Below, one piece after another: positions 19,119 through 33,593 of a stretch of 64,000 nt of DNA (its first letter is position 1; the number at the start of each line of letters is the position of its first letter). Below the pieces are notes generated by a model. It had not been told where the DNA came from, searched no databases, and saw nothing but the letters and a program-made list of their open reading frames with translations. Source of the stretch: Streptomyces actuosus (GTDB lineage: Bacteria > Actinomycetota > Actinomycetes > Streptomycetales > Streptomycetaceae); assembly GCF_016921115.1 (NCBI RefSeq), contig NZ_JAFFZS010000002.1, positions 248,001 through 312,000 on the forward strand. Reading direction: 5' to 3'. Made by a program: the position numbers and the translations under genes.

Positions 19119-19994
19119 ATGGAGCTCGGTCTCGTCGGCCTCGGCAAGATGGGCGGCAACATGCGCGAGCGGATCCGCCGCGCGGGCCACACCGTCGTCG
19201 GATACGACCGCAACCCGGATCTCGCCGATGTCCACAGCCTGGAGGAGCTTGTGGGCAAGCTCTCCGGCCCGCGTGTGGTGTGGGTGATGGTCCCGGCCGG
19301 CGAGGCGACCCAGTCCACGATCGACGAGCTGGCGCAGGTGCTGGAGCCCGGTGACGTGGTCGTGGACGGCGGCAACTCCCGCTGGACGGACGACGAGCGG
19401 CACGCCCGGGAACTGGCGGCCAAGGGCATAGGTTTCGTCGACTGCGGTGTCTCCGGCGGCGTGTGGGGCCTGGAGAACGGCTACGCGCTGATGTACGGCG
19501 GCGGCGCGGACGACGTCGCCAAGGTGCAGCCCGTCTTCGACGCGCTCAAGCCGGACGGCGACTTCGGGGCGGTACACGCGGGTCGGGTCGGTGCGGGCCA
19601 CTTCGCGAAGATGGTCCACAACGGCATCGAGTACGCGATGATGCAGGCCTACGCCGAGGGCTGGGAGCTGCTGGAGAAGGTCGACTCCGTGGAGAACGTC
19701 CGCGAGGTCTTCCGCTCCTGGCAGGAGGGCACCGTCATCCGCTCCTGGCTGCTCGACCTCGCGGTGAACGCCCTCGACGAGGACGAGCACCTGGACGACC
19801 TCCGGGGTTATGCACAGGACTCCGGTGAGGGACGCTGGACTGTGGAGGCCGCCGTCGACCACGCGGTTCCGCTGCCGGCGATCACGGCCTCGCTGTTCGC
19901 GCGGTTCGCCTCCCGCCAGGACGACTCGCCCCAGATGAAGATGATCGCGGCGCTGCGGAACCAGTTCGGCGGCCACGCGGTCGAGAAGAAGTAA
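19119..19994 (+). CDS. gnd: 6-phosphogluconate dehydrogenase (decarboxylating), short form
   Basis: A 291-residue enzyme of the pentose phosphate pathway that oxidises 6-phosphogluconate to ribulose 5-phosphate and CO2. The Rossmann motif GLVGLGKMGGNM lies at the N-terminus, the substrate motif DCGVSGGVWGLENG follows, and the catalytic Lys/Asn segment GHFAKMVHNGIEY is present. It is the short actinobacterial type, distinct from the roughly 470-residue form. ATG start preceded by CTAAGGAAAC. Confidence 0.93.
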   Translation: MELGLVGLGKMGGNMRERIRRAGHTVVGYDRNPDLADVHSLEELVGKLSGPRVVWVMVPAGEATQSTIDELAQVLEPGDVVVDGGNSRWTDDERHARELAAKGIGFVDCGVSGGVWGLENGYALMYGGGADDVAKVQPVFDALKPDGDFGAVHAGRVGAGHFAKMVHNGIEYAMMQAYAEGWELLEKVDSVENVREVFRSWQEGTVIRSWLLDLAVNALDEDEHLDDLRGYAQDSGEGRWTVEAAVDHAVPLPAITASLFARFASRQDDSPQMKMIAALRNQFGGHAVEKK

Positions 19995-20042
19995 CGATCC
20001 GCAGCAGTACCACCTGAACGCCGGGGAGGTCGGCGAACGACC

Positions 20043-21164
20043 ATGCACGTGACGCATCTGTCGCTGGCCGACTTCCGTTCCTACGCCCGGGCCGAGGTCC
20101 CGCTGGACCCGGGCGTCACCGCCTTCGTCGGCCCCAACGGGCAGGGCAAGACGAACCTCGTCGAGGCGGTCGGCTATCTCGCCGCCCTCGGCAGCCACCG
20201 GGTGGCCTCCGACGCGCCGCTGGTCCGCGTGGGCGCCGACCGGGCCGTGATCCGGGCGCAGGTCCGGCAGGGCGAGCGCCGGCAGCTGGTGGAGCTGGAG
20301 CTGAACCCGGGCAAGGCGAACCGGGCCCGTATCAACAGGTCGTCGCAGGTCAGGCCGCGTGACGTACTGGGGATCGTGCGGACGGTCCTGTTCGCCCCGG
20401 AGGACCTCGCGCTGGTGAAGGGCGATCCTGGGGAGCGGCGCCGCTTCCTCGACGAGCTGATCACCGCGCGGTCGCCGCGCATGGCGGGCGTGCGCTCGGA
20501 CTACGAGCGGGTGCTCAAGCAGCGCAACACCCTGTTGAAGAGCGCCGCGCTGGCCCGGCGGCACGGCGGGCGCTCGATGGACCTGTCCACCCTGGACGTG
20601 TGGGACCAGCACCTGGCGCGGGCGGGTGCCGAGCTGCTCGCGCAGCGGCTCGACCTGATCGCGGCGATCCAGCCGCTGGCCGACAAGGCGTACGAGCAAC
20701 TGGCGCCGGGCGGGGGACCGCTCCAGCTGGAGTACAGGCCGTCGGCGCCGGGGGAGGCGGTGAGCCGGGAGGATCTGTTCGCCCAGGTGATGGCGGCGCT
20801 GGCGGACGCCCGCAGGCAGGAGGTCGAGCGCGGGGTGACGCTGGTGGGGCCGCACCGCGACGACCTGGTGCTCAAGCTCGGCCAGCTGCCCGCGAAGGGG
20901 TACGCCTCGCACGGCGAGTCCTGGTCGTACGCCCTGGCGCTGCGGCTGGCCTCCTACGACCTGCTGCGGGCCGAGGGCAACGAGCCGGTGCTGATCCTGG
21001 ACGACGTCTTCGCCGAGTTGGACGCGCGGCGCCGGGAGCGGCTGGCGGAGCTGGTGGCGCCCGGTGAGCAGGTGCTGGTGACGGCCGCCGTCGACGACGA
21101 CGTGCCGCAGGTGCTGAGCGGGGCGCGGTACGCGGTGTCGGGCGGGGCGGTGGAGCGCGTATGA
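20043..21164 (+). CDS. recF: DNA replication and repair protein RecF
   Basis: A 373-residue SMC-like ATPase that loads RecA at gapped DNA. Walker A is [13 protein letters not shown] (about 30-42), the signature [13 protein letters not shown] lies near 290, and Walker B is [13 protein letters not shown]. The stop overlaps the next gene by four bases. Confidence 0.97.
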   Translation: MHVTHLSLADFRSYARAEVPLDPGVTAFVGPNGQGKTNLVEAVGYLAALGSHRVASDAPLVRVGADRAVIRAQVRQGERRQLVELELNPGKANRARINRSSQVRPRDVLGIVRTVLFAPEDLALVKGDPGERRRFLDELITARSPRMAGVRSDYERVLKQRNTLLKSAALARRHGGRSMDLSTLDVWDQHLARAGAELLAQRLDLIAAIQPLADKAYEQLAPGGGPLQLEYRPSAPGEAVSREDLFAQVMAALADARRQEVERGVTLVGPHRDDLVLKLGQLPAKGYASHGESWSYALALRLASYDLLRAEGNEPVLILDDVFAELDARRRERLAELVAPGEQVLVTAAVDDDVPQVLSGARYAVSGGAVERV

Positions 21165-21694
21165 GCGGCGACGAGCCGGTCCGGGGCGAGGCGCGCGAGC
21201 CCTCGGGTGTCGATCTCGCGCGGGTGGCGCTGCGGGCGGCGAAGGAGGCGGCGCGGGCGCGGGGCGACGCGGTGCGGCAGAAGCGGCAGGCACGGCGCGG
21301 GGGGCTGCGGTCGGGCGCGCGGGCGGACGGGCGGGACCCGATGGCGCTGGGGGCCGCGATCAACCGGCTGATCACCGAGCGGGGCTGGGAGGCGCCCGCG
21401 GCGGTGGGCGGGGTGATGGGCCGCTGGCCGCAGATCGTCGGGGAGGACGTGGCCAAGCACTGCGTGCCGGAGCGGTACGACGAGGACGAGCGGGTGCTGT
21501 TCGTGCGCTGCGACTCCACGGCGTGGGCGACGAACCTGCGGTTGCTGGCTCCGCAGCTGGTGGCACGGCTCAACGAGGATCTGGGACAGGGACGGGTCCG
21601 CATGATCCGGGTGCAGGGCCCCGGCGTACCGGCGCGCCGGTACGGTCCCCTGCGCGCTCCGGGCGGTCGCGGACCCGGTGACACGTACGGGTGA
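21161..21694 (+). CDS. DUF721/DciA-like protein
   Basis: A 177-residue protein in the recF-gyrB gap. The DUF721 domain (about 65-150) contains [18 protein letters not shown] and ends with a hydrophobic strand, as in DciA, the predicted DnaB helicase loader of most bacteria. A basic Ala/Arg N-terminal region precedes it. ATGA overlap with recF implies translational coupling. Confidence 0.88.
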   Translation: MSGDEPVRGEAREPSGVDLARVALRAAKEAARARGDAVRQKRQARRGGLRSGARADGRDPMALGAAINRLITERGWEAPAAVGGVMGRWPQIVGEDVAKHCVPERYDEDERVLFVRCDSTAWATNLRLLAPQLVARLNEDLGQGRVRMIRVQGPGVPARRYGPLRAPGGRGPGDTYG

Positions 21695-24136
<2,442 letters not shown>

Positions 24137-24178
24137 GTCGGTCTCAGCTGACCGCACCAGGAAGGATCTTCACCAGCA

Positions 24179-26773
<2,595 letters not shown>

Positions 26774-26791
26774 GACGAGGAGAGAGTCATC

Positions 26792-27541
26792 GTGAGCGGA
26801 GCCACGGGCGCCGGGCCGACCGGTACCGGTACGGAGGCGGACGGCGGCGGCCGTGGCTCCGCCGCGTATGCGAGCGACCCGCACACCACCAATCTCAAAG
26901 CGGTGAAGCCGCCTGCGGCCGACTCGCCTGACATGCATGGATCCCAGGGGGGACCTGTGACGGACACCCGAGGCCCGCAGACGCAAGCGGCGGCGGGGCA
27001 GGGGGCATCACCGCTGCCGGGGGAACGGCAGCCGCAGCAGCCCACGGGGCCCTACCACCCGCCGCAGGCCTACCCGACCGCCGCGCAGGCCGGTGCGCAG
27101 AACGCCGCCCAGAACGCCGCCCAGAGCGGCGCGGTCCGGCGGCCGCGCACCGGCGCCCGCACCACGCCCCGCGTCCGCAAGGCGCGGCTGCGCGTCGCCA
27201 AGGCCGACCCGTGGTCGGTGATGAAGGTCAGCTTCCTGCTCTCCATCGCGTTGGGCATCTGCACGATCGTGGCGTCCGCGGTGCTGTGGATGGTCATGGA
27301 CGCCATGGGTGTGTTCTCCACGGTCGGCGGCACGATCTCGGAGGCGACCGGCTCGAACGAGTCGAACGGCTTCGACCTGCAGGCGTTCCTGTCCCTGCCC
27401 CACGTCCTGATGTTCACCACGATCATCGCGGTGATCGACGTCGTCCTCGCGACGGCCCTCGCGACCCTGGGCGCCTTCATCTACAACCTCTCCGCGGGCT
27501 TCGTGGGCGGCGTCGAGCTGACCCTCGCCGAGGACGAGTGA
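26792..27541 (+). CDS. DUF3566 membrane protein downstream of gyrA
   Basis: A 249-residue protein with a Gly/Pro/Gln-rich cytoplasmic N-terminal half and a C-terminal DUF3566 domain with two transmembrane helices (VMKVSFLLSIALGICTIVAS and VLMFTTIIAVIDVVLATAL). It is conserved next to gyrA in actinobacteria. Family members are poorly characterised. GTG start 18 bases after gyrA, so probably co-transcribed. Confidence 0.85.
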   Translation: MSGATGAGPTGTGTEADGGGRGSAAYASDPHTTNLKAVKPPAADSPDMHGSQGGPVTDTRGPQTQAAAGQGASPLPGERQPQQPTGPYHPPQAYPTAAQAGAQNAAQNAAQSGAVRRPRTGARTTPRVRKARLRVAKADPWSVMKVSFLLSIALGICTIVASAVLWMVMDAMGVFSTVGGTISEATGSNESNGFDLQAFLSLPHVLMFTTIIAVIDVVLATALATLGAFIYNLSAGFVGGVELTLAEDE

Positions 27542-27630
27542 GACCCCCACGCATATCGATTTTGGGACTGCCACGGTCGTGCGCTAATCTTCAGGAGTCA
27601 GCGCGCGGGACACGCACCGCAGAGCGCGGC

Positions 27631-27707
27631 GGGGCTATAGCTCAGTTGGTTAGAGCGCATCCCTGATAAGGATGAGGCCACAGGTTCAAATCCTGTTAGC
27701 CCCACCA
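27631..27707 (+). tRNA. tRNA-Ile (anticodon GAT), CCA encoded
   Basis: Full cloverleaf: acceptor GGGGCTA (27631-27637) pairs with TAGCCCC (27697-27703), the anticodon loop is CTGATAA and the T-loop is GTTCAAATC. Discriminator A is followed by encoded CCA. A remnant integrase lies just beyond the 3' end. Confidence 0.97.
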
Positions 27708-27711
27708 GCAC

Positions 27712-27745
27712 GAAGACCCCCGGTCGGCATCGACCGGGGGTCTTC
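27712..27745 (+). terminator. tRNA-Ile terminator
   Basis: A perfect 14-bp stem (GAAGACCCCCGGTC / GACCGGGGGTCTTC) with a 6-base loop, 4 bases after the tRNA CCA. Confidence 0.85.
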
Positions 27746-27749
27746 GGCA

Positions 27750-27955
27750 TCCGTGGCCGACATCAGCCGACGAGTGGATCTTCCAGGAGTCCGGCGAGCA
27801 TCCCACCGCCTCGCGCTCACCGTCGCCGACCTCGTGGGTGCAGACGTCCGGGTCATGCTGGTCCGGCTGTGCCGCAGGATCGCCTGAGCGACCTTGGGGT
27901 GCACCTTCAGAAAGGCCGGCAGGGTGCCGCAGGTGTGCCGGGCGAGCCGCACCGT
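27750..27955 (-). pseudogene. Decayed C-terminus of a tyrosine-type integrase
   Basis: In one minus frame the translation reads RLARHTCGTLPAFLKVHPKV followed by AQAILRHSRTSMT. This is the conserved HxxR/RHS catalytic segment of phage and AICE integrases. It continues, after a frameshift near 27850, as PDVCTHEVGDGEREAVG, matching the family's DVYTHV...EREAV tail. The catalytic tyrosine position is now Cys. No complete reading frame remains and stops flank it. Position at the tRNA-Ile 3' end is typical of an integrative element that has been lost. Confidence 0.72.
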
Positions 27956-28114
27956 GGTGCGGCGGACGCCGCCCGGCCCGCTTCACGAGGCGGTCGCTCG
28001 TCGGAGAGGGGCACACGGCGACGGCCCGGCGCTCTGTCGAGCGGCCGGGCCGTTTTCCGCGTGCAGGACTGCTGTACGCAAGTCGCCGTCCGTGTACAGG
28101 GTGGGGGCTGCGCC

Positions 28115-28504
28115 TCAGCGCTGCAGAGGGAGAGCGGGCTCGGTCCGGGGCGGCGTGTCGCGGGAGGCGCCAGAGGCGTCAGGGGCGTCGGAGGCGGTGT
28201 CGGAGGCCGTGTCGGCGAGCGGGCGGTGCCGGCAGTGGGGGGACGTGCCGTGGGCCTCGGCGCGGATGCGCTGCTTCATGGTAGGTGGCAGGGCGCGGGC
28301 ATGGGACCAGGTCCAGGACCAGGGGGACTGTGCGGGGATCGTCACCTCTGGGCTCTCGGCGCCCTCGGGGTCGCTGTTGCGCGCCGGCTCGTTCCGGGTT
28401 ACCGCCGCCGCGGCGGTCGTGGTGATCAGCCCGAGCGCCGTGAACAGCGCGACGAAGGCGGCGGCGATGACGGTCCACAGCGTCCTGACCTGGTTCCGGG
28501 ACAT
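28115..28504 (-). CDS. Small membrane or secreted protein, possibly DUF6344
   Basis: A 129-residue protein. The chosen start is ATG 28504, preceded by GTGAGGGA. An N-terminal hydrophobic segment (LWTVIAAAFVALFTALGLITTT) is followed by a hydrophilic, Pro/Ala/Thr-rich C-terminal region with two cysteines. It resembles a small Streptomyces membrane family of unknown function. An upstream in-frame start at 28630 is unlikely. Confidence 0.65.
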   Translation of the reverse strand: MSRNQVRTLWTVIAAAFVALFTALGLITTTAAAAVTRNEPARNSDPEGAESPEVTIPAQSPWSWTWSHARALPPTMKQRIRAEAHGTSPHCRHRPLADTASDTASDAPDASGASRDTPPRTEPALPLQR

Positions 28505-28798
28505 GATTCCCTCACTTTCGGGTTGGGCGATTTGCGTACTTTCCTCATGATGTGTATGGAGGTCGCGAAGTGGGGGACCGACGCCCGTGGCGCGTCGATG
28601 TTCCCGGCAACACCACCCGGATGGAGGCACGGGCCTCGGGAACGGGCGGAGCGGGCCTGGTCGGAGGGGTGTCGTCCGCTTCGAGTGCGGTGCGCGGGGG
28701 GCCAGTTGAAGCCCGGATCCAGGTCACCGATCGGTATCGGTCGGTGTGTATAGTCGGGCGCCAGAGGTCCCCTACGTCAAGAAAGACGAGGTCGCGCG

Positions 28799-28927
28799 GT
28801 GAAGAAGCTTCTCCTGGTCGCACTGGCCGCCATCGGCGGGCTCCTCGTGTACCGCCAGATCCAGGCGGATCGCGCCGAGCAGGATCTGTGGACGGAGGCG
28901 ACTGACTCCGTGCCCACGGGTTCGTGA
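28799..28927 (+). CDS. DLW-39 family small protein
   Basis: A 42-residue protein with a single N-terminal hydrophobic segment (KKLLLVALAAIGGLLVY) and the conserved C-terminal Asp-Leu-Trp motif (QDLW) that names the family. Too short to appear in most ORF calls. GTG start at 28799. A strong terminator follows. The function of the family is unknown; it is conserved near gyrA in Streptomyces. Confidence 0.8.
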   Translation: MKKLLLVALAAIGGLLVYRQIQADRAEQDLWTEATDSVPTGS

Positions 28928-28953
28928 GTACCGACACCACGATCTGAAACAGA

Positions 28954-28981
28954 CCCCGACCGCCGCCGCGGTCGGGGTTTT
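28954..28981 (+). terminator. Rho-independent terminator
   Basis: CCCCGACC stem, 8-base loop, GGTCGGGG, then TTTT, 27 bases after the DLW-39 stop. Confidence 0.85.
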
Positions 28982-29013
28982 GTGCAGCAGCGGTCGCGAG
29001 GGGGTGGCGCGTC

Positions 29014-30432
29014 ATGGGGCGGCGTACGCCGAGGGCAACGATCCGCGTGGCCGTCGCCGCAGCCGTGTTCGGCGCGGTCGCCGCACTGCCCGGACTCCCG
29101 GCCGCCGCGGCCGGGACGGCGAACGGCAGCGGCTACGCCTTCGACCCGGCGGACCGCACCCTCGCCGGCGCCGCCGACTCCGCCGACGCGGGCCTCGTCG
29201 AACCCGGCGGCAGCTACCGCTCCACCCTCCCACCGAGCGGCAAGACCTACTACCGCCTCGACCTGGAGGCCGCGTCGACGGCGTACGTCGCCGTCACCGC
29301 CGTCCCCCCGCCGGGCTCCGACGTCGCCGTCACCGACGGCATCCGGGTCGCCCTGCAGGACGCCGACAGCCACTACTGCTCCACCGACACCGCGAGCTTC
29401 GGCGCCGCGCGCAGTGCCCGGCCGATCACGGCGTGGGGCACGCGCGGTGCCGACAGCGGCCGGTCCGCCTGCCGGGACGCGGGCACCTACTACGTCGTCG
29501 TCGAACGCCTGAGGACGTCGTCCTCGGCCGCCGCCGACGACAGCTTCGACCTGGAACTCACCGCGGCCGCCGAACCCGCCCTCCAGGAGCCCGGCCCGAC
29601 GAGCGCGCCCGACGCCTGGAACTCCGCCTCGCCCGCGCCGCAGTCCGGCACGCCCCGCGAACTCGGGGGCGGAGCCGGTTTCGTCACGGCGGCGCCGGTG
29701 GGGCAGGGCGTGTGGAGCGCTGCCGCGGCCCCCGGCCAGACCCTGTTCTACAAGGTGCCCGTCGACTGGGGGCAGCAGCTGTCGGCGACGGCCGAGCTGG
29801 GCAGCACGCGGCGGGGCGGGTCCGGACTCGTCGCCGGTGCGTTGGGGCTGTCGCTGTACAACCCCGTGCGCGCGCCCGTCGCGGACGCGACGGCGAACTA
29901 CGGCGGCAGTCAGAAGTCGGCTGCCCTGGCCGCCCTCCCCCCGGTCGCCTACCGCAACCGCTACGCCGTCCGCGACGCCGTCGGCGGCATGCGGTTCGCG
30001 GGCTTCTACTACCTCGCCCTGCACCTGTCGGACCGGGTCGCCGAGCGCTACGGCGACGGGGCGTTCGCGCTGACCCTGCGCGTACGGGTCGAGGGCGCCC
30101 CGGGGCAGCCCGGGCCCGGGTACGCCGGAGGGTCCACACCCGAGGACATCTTCCAGGTCACCGACCGGGACCGGCAGGCCGCGGCCGCCGCAGGCAGCCT
30201 CACCGGCGGCCTGCCGGCCGGCGCGGCCGGCGCGGCCGGCACGACCGGTGGCCCGGCGGCAGGGGGCGGGCCGGCGATGAAGGCGCTCGCCGCCGGCGGG
30301 ATCGGCGCGGGGACCCTGCTGCTGGTCCTGCTCGGAGCCTGGACGATCGCGGCCCGCCGCCGAGCGGCGGCGACCGCGTCCGCCTCCGCGGCGGCTCAGA
30401 CCCGGGCCAGCGCCCAGAAGCCCACGGCGTAG
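29014..30432 (+). CDS. Secreted, C-terminally membrane-anchored protein of unknown function
   Basis: A 472-residue protein. The signal peptide (Arg-rich start, then VAVAAAVFGAVAALPGLPAA) ends near residue 33. Two beta-rich extracellular segments follow (about 55-185 and 215-355), each with a YYxLDL- or FYKVPV-like strand and aromatic clusters, suggesting duplicated jelly-roll-type domains. A Gly/Ala linker precedes a C-terminal transmembrane helix (about 430-450) and a short Arg-rich tail. No catalytic motif is recognised. It is convergent with the kinase gene and the two coding regions overlap by 37 bases. Confidence 0.85.
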   Translation: MGRRTPRATIRVAVAAAVFGAVAALPGLPAAAAGTANGSGYAFDPADRTLAGAADSADAGLVEPGGSYRSTLPPSGKTYYRLDLEAASTAYVAVTAVPPPGSDVAVTDGIRVALQDADSHYCSTDTASFGAARSARPITAWGTRGADSGRSACRDAGTYYVVVERLRTSSSAAADDSFDLELTAAAEPALQEPGPTSAPDAWNSASPAPQSGTPRELGGGAGFVTAAPVGQGVWSAAAAPGQTLFYKVPVDWGQQLSATAELGSTRRGGSGLVAGALGLSLYNPVRAPVADATANYGGSQKSAALAALPPVAYRNRYAVRDAVGGMRFAGFYYLALHLSDRVAERYGDGAFALTLRVRVEGAPGQPGPGYAGGSTPEDIFQVTDRDRQAAAAAGSLTGGLPAGAAGAAGTTGGPAAGGGPAMKALAAGGIGAGTLLLVLLGAWTIAARRRAAATASASAAAQTRASAQKPTA

Positions 30433-32642
30433 CAGACCAGCGCGAGCAGCAGCAACGGCACCGCCACACGGGCGGGTGGTCCCGCCCGTCGGCGCCGGGC
30501 CCGCGCGGAGCGGGACCCGTGCCGTGGCGCACGTTCCGGAGAGGCGGATCCCGGTGCGGGTGCGGGCATGGTGAGGGGACCGGGGGCGGGGGCGACGCGC
30601 GGGTCCCGGGCGGTGTACGACGCGGTCGACGTGTCGCCCGCCGGGTGGCCGTACCGGTGCGGAGGCAGGGCGAAGGCGGCCCCGCCCCCGGCCTCGGCCT
30701 CGGCTTCGGGGAGGCGGGCCGGAGCGGGGTGACCGTAGGGCCGGGCGGGGTGGTGCGGTGAAGGAGCGGGGACGTGCCCCGGCGCGGGTGCCTGCGCGGT
30801 GGGCGGTGTCGGTGTCTGTGCCGGGTGCCGGGGCGGGGACGACGGCGAGGCGAAGAACGGGGGCGGATCCGCCGGGGGGTGGGGAACGGAGGGCGGGGTG
30901 TCCGTGCCGGTGCCGGGCCGGGGCGGCGGTGTGAAGCCGGGGGCCGGAGCGGGGTGGACCGCCGAAGCGGACGGCGTGGCGCCGGGCACGGGTTCGGGGG
31001 CGGCTCCGGGAGGCGGGCCGGGGTGCGGGTCGGGACCGTGACCCGGTAGGTAGAGGGCTCCCGGGGCATGGTCGGGACCGTAGGCGGCCCCGGGGGCGGC
31101 GTGGCCGGAGGCGGCGGCGGATCCGGGGGCGCCGTAGCCGGCTCCGGACGGCGGGCCGGGGGGTGGGTAGCCGGCGCTGGCCCCTGGGCCGGGGACGGAG
31201 CGGGTCCCGGAGGCGGACGGGGATCCGAACCCGGGACCGGCCGCCACGTGGGATCCGGATCCGGGACCGGCCGCCTCGGGCGCCGGTTCGGGCCCCGTGG
31301 AGAGAGCGGCGCCGGGGCTGTCGCCCGCACCGGTACCGGACACCGGGCCGGACCCGTAGCCCGCGCCCACGCCTGTGCCGGATCCCGAGCCCGTGCCGGC
31401 GCCCGCAGGCGTGCCCGTTCCGGTCACGGGGGTGGCGCTGCTGCCGGTGCCGCTCCCCGGGGGCGCCGGGTGCGCCGGGAGGGGTGGCGGGGGGCCCTGG
31501 AGGCCGTGCCGGCGCTCCCCGCCGGTCCCGGCTCCTGTCCCGCTCCCGCTCCGGGCTCCTGTCCCGGCTCCGGGGTGGGCTTCTGCCCCTGCCCCTGCCC
31601 CTGTTCCGGCTCCGGGCCGGCCGTCTGCTCCGGTCCCGGTTCCGGCAGCGGCCCCGAAGCCTGTCCCGACGCCCGTCGTCCCGACTCCGGGCTCGGCCCC
31701 GGCCGCTGCTCCTGGTCCCGTGTCCGTCCCGGTCCCGGCTCCGGTCCCTCGCCGGGCGGGGCGGTCGGGGCCGTCCGGGCCGAAGCCCGGCGGCAGGGGG
31801 CCGATCTGGTCGAAGACCTCGATCAGTTCGTCGTCGGGCCCCGGTTCCGGCAGGAGTTCCGCGGCGGCGGCGAGCGCCTTGCGGGCTCCCGTCGCCGTAC
31901 GGAAACGCGCCTCGGGATCGGGCTGCAGCAGCGCTGCCACGACCTGCCAGAGCGGTTCGGGGATGCCCGTGGGGGCTCCCGGGGTGCCGTGCTCGGCGAA
32001 GTACTGGATGAGTGCCTTGGCGTCCGGCTTGGCGCCTTCCAGCAGGTACAGGGCGACCAGGCCGGCGGCGAACAGGTCGGCCGGGAAGTCCGGCTCGGCG
32101 CCCATCATCTGCTCCGGAGCGAGGTAACCCGGCGTCCCCACCACGAGGTTGGTCTCCGTCAGACGCGGCTCGCCCAGGCGCATGGCGATGCCGAAGTCGG
32201 ACAGCCGCAGCCGGGGCCGCCGGGTGCCGGTGGCCTCCAGGAGCACGTTGGCGGGTTTGACGTCCCGGTGGACGACGCCCTCCGCGTGCACGGCCGCCAG
32301 GCCCGCCAGCAGCTGGTCCAGGAGCGTGCACACGAAGGCCGGGGGCAGGGGGCCGTAGTCCCCGACGAGGTGGACCAGTGAGCCGCCGGTGACGAGGTCC
32401 ATCGTGAACAGGACCTTGTCGTCGTCGGCGGCCCAGCTGGCGGGGGCGAGCACGTTCGGGTGGTCGATCCGCAGGGCCTGCTCGCGGACGAAGCGCAGCA
32501 GGGAGTGCGCGTCGCTCTGCTGCAGGACCTTGGCGGCCACGTACCGGCGGCGGCGGTGGTCCCAGGCGCGCCAGACGGCGCCGACGCCACCGCGGCCGAT
32601 CGGGTCGGCCAGTTCGTACCGGCCGGCGAAGACCTCACCCAT
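30396..32642 (-). CDS. Receptor-type Ser/Thr protein kinase with long low-complexity linker
   Basis: A 748-residue protein. An active Hanks-type kinase domain occupies about residues 1-270: GRGGVGAVW loop, AAKVL lysine, HRDVKPANVLL catalytic loop, LSDFGIAM and GTPGYLAPEQ. A roughly 420-residue Gly/Pro/Ala/Thr-rich linker with many short near-repeats (GTGxG, PAPG) follows. A C-terminal transmembrane helix (VAVPLLLLALVCYAVGFW) ends the protein with no sizeable extracellular domain. The start is ATG 32642 with GGGGAGGAG upstream; a start at 32765 is rejected. It may regulate the neighbouring secreted protein or HTH gene. Confidence 0.93.
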   Translation of the reverse strand: MGEVFAGRYELADPIGRGGVGAVWRAWDHRRRRYVAAKVLQQSDAHSLLRFVREQALRIDHPNVLAPASWAADDDKVLFTMDLVTGGSLVHLVGDYGPLPPAFVCTLLDQLLAGLAAVHAEGVVHRDVKPANVLLEATGTRRPRLRLSDFGIAMRLGEPRLTETNLVVGTPGYLAPEQMMGAEPDFPADLFAAGLVALYLLEGAKPDAKALIQYFAEHGTPGAPTGIPEPLWQVVAALLQPDPEARFRTATGARKALAAAAELLPEPGPDDELIEVFDQIGPLPPGFGPDGPDRPARRGTGAGTGTDTGPGAAAGAEPGVGTTGVGTGFGAAAGTGTGADGRPGAGTGAGAGAEAHPGAGTGARSGSGTGAGTGGERRHGLQGPPPPLPAHPAPPGSGTGSSATPVTGTGTPAGAGTGSGSGTGVGAGYGSGPVSGTGAGDSPGAALSTGPEPAPEAAGPGSGSHVAAGPGFGSPSASGTRSVPGPGASAGYPPPGPPSGAGYGAPGSAAASGHAAPGAAYGPDHAPGALYLPGHGPDPHPGPPPGAAPEPVPGATPSASAVHPAPAPGFTPPPRPGTGTDTPPSVPHPPADPPPFFASPSSPPRHPAQTPTPPTAQAPAPGHVPAPSPHHPARPYGHPAPARLPEAEAEAGGGAAFALPPHRYGHPAGDTSTASYTARDPRVAPAPGPLTMPAPAPGSASPERAPRHGSRSARARRRRAGPPARVAVPLLLLALVCYAVGFWALARV

Positions 32643-32781
32643 CGCTGTGCGCTGCTCCTCCCCCTGTGACCCGCGGCACGTCCCGGGATCCGGGTGGCCT
32701 CGGGTTCTTTGTCCGCTCCTGTGCCCTCCGGCGCGGTGCCGAACCCGCTGAGTCCCCCTGGTCAAGGGGCCTTCGAGCGGG

Positions 32782-33330
32782 TCAGTTCTGGTGGGACTGG
32801 TAGTGCGCGACCGCGTCGGAGGTGCGGCCCGCCCCGTACACCCGGAGGAACTCTGCCAGTTCGGGGTGGGTCGGGGCGAGAGTGTCCGCGGCCTGGAGGA
32901 TGTCGCCGGCGGCGGACACCGAGCGCAGCAGCGACTGGATCTCGCGGACCACGCGCTTGACGGTGGGCGCTCCGGAACTGCTGGTCGTCTGCGTGGTGTT
33001 GCTCAGCACCGAGCCCCCCTGCGACTTCTTGATCTCCTCCATGCGTTCGATCGCCTCGGCGGCGCTGACGCTTCCGTCCGCCACCTGTCCGGCGAGCTCC
33101 TGCAGCAGTTGCACGCGCTGCACGACGGCCGGATTTCCGATCTTGGCCCGCTGACCGCTCATCAGCTGGGACAACATCGGTGCGGACAGTCCCAGTACCC
33201 CCGCAAGACGCGCCTGGTTGAGGCCCAGGTCGTCGATGAGCTTACGGAAGAGCGCCCCCAGCGGCTCCCCGTACCAGTTCCGCTGCAGTTCCCGCGCTCT
33301 CGCGGTGGCTTCCTGCTGTGCGGCGTCCAT
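32782..33330 (-). CDS. XRE-like helix-turn-helix protein
   Basis: A 182-residue protein with an N-terminal HTH (LNQARLAGVLGLSAPMLSQLMSGQRAKIGNP split across helices at about 35-65), followed by a helical, Ser/Thr-linked C-terminal region. The start is ATG 33330. The C-terminal part shows a repeated helical pattern (LQAADTLAPTHPELAEFL). It lies upstream of the kinase gene on the same strand (139-base gap) and downstream of tRNA-Ala, the position of a conserved streptomycete regulator. Confidence 0.85.
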   Translation of the reverse strand: MDAAQQEATARARELQRNWYGEPLGALFRKLIDDLGLNQARLAGVLGLSAPMLSQLMSGQRAKIGNPAVVQRVQLLQELAGQVADGSVSAAEAIERMEEIKKSQGGSVLSNTTQTTSSSGAPTVKRVVREIQSLLRSVSAAGDILQAADTLAPTHPELAEFLRVYGAGRTSDAVAHYQSHQN

Positions 33331-33512
33331 TGCGTCTCCCCATCGCTTCCCCAAGAAACGTGCTTCGCTGTCGCGAACCACGCCGTGCATCTTACGGAGC
33401 GTGGTCGTCCGCGGGGACCCCCAATCTTGTTGGGAGATAGCGGGGGCGACCGGGTAGTCTGGTCGACGACGCCCGCCGGGATGCCGCGCTTCCGGGTGGA
33501 CGTATCCCGTGA

Positions 33513-33585
33513 GGGGCCTTAGCTCAGTTGGTAGAGCGCCGTCTTTGCATGGCGGATGTCAGGGGTTCGACTCCCCTAGGCTCCA
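33513..33585 (+). tRNA. tRNA-Ala (anticodon TGC)
   Basis: Acceptor GGGGCCT (33513-33519) pairs with AGGCTCC (33578-33584) with one G-T pair, the anticodon loop is TTTGCAT and the T-loop is GTTCGAC. CCA is not encoded (the bases after the discriminator A are CCT). A hairpin follows. Confidence 0.96.
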
Positions 33586-33593
33586 CCTGGTGA

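Noticed and set aside
28777..32331. A 1184-residue minus-strand ORF
   Set aside because: It is a frame shadow of the kinase and secreted-protein genes. The composition is Arg/Pro/Gly only, with no family motif.
32643..32765. N-terminal extension of the kinase
   Set aside because: The kinase fold starts directly after ATG 32642, which has a strong Shine-Dalgarno; the extension is unstructured Arg/His/Gly.
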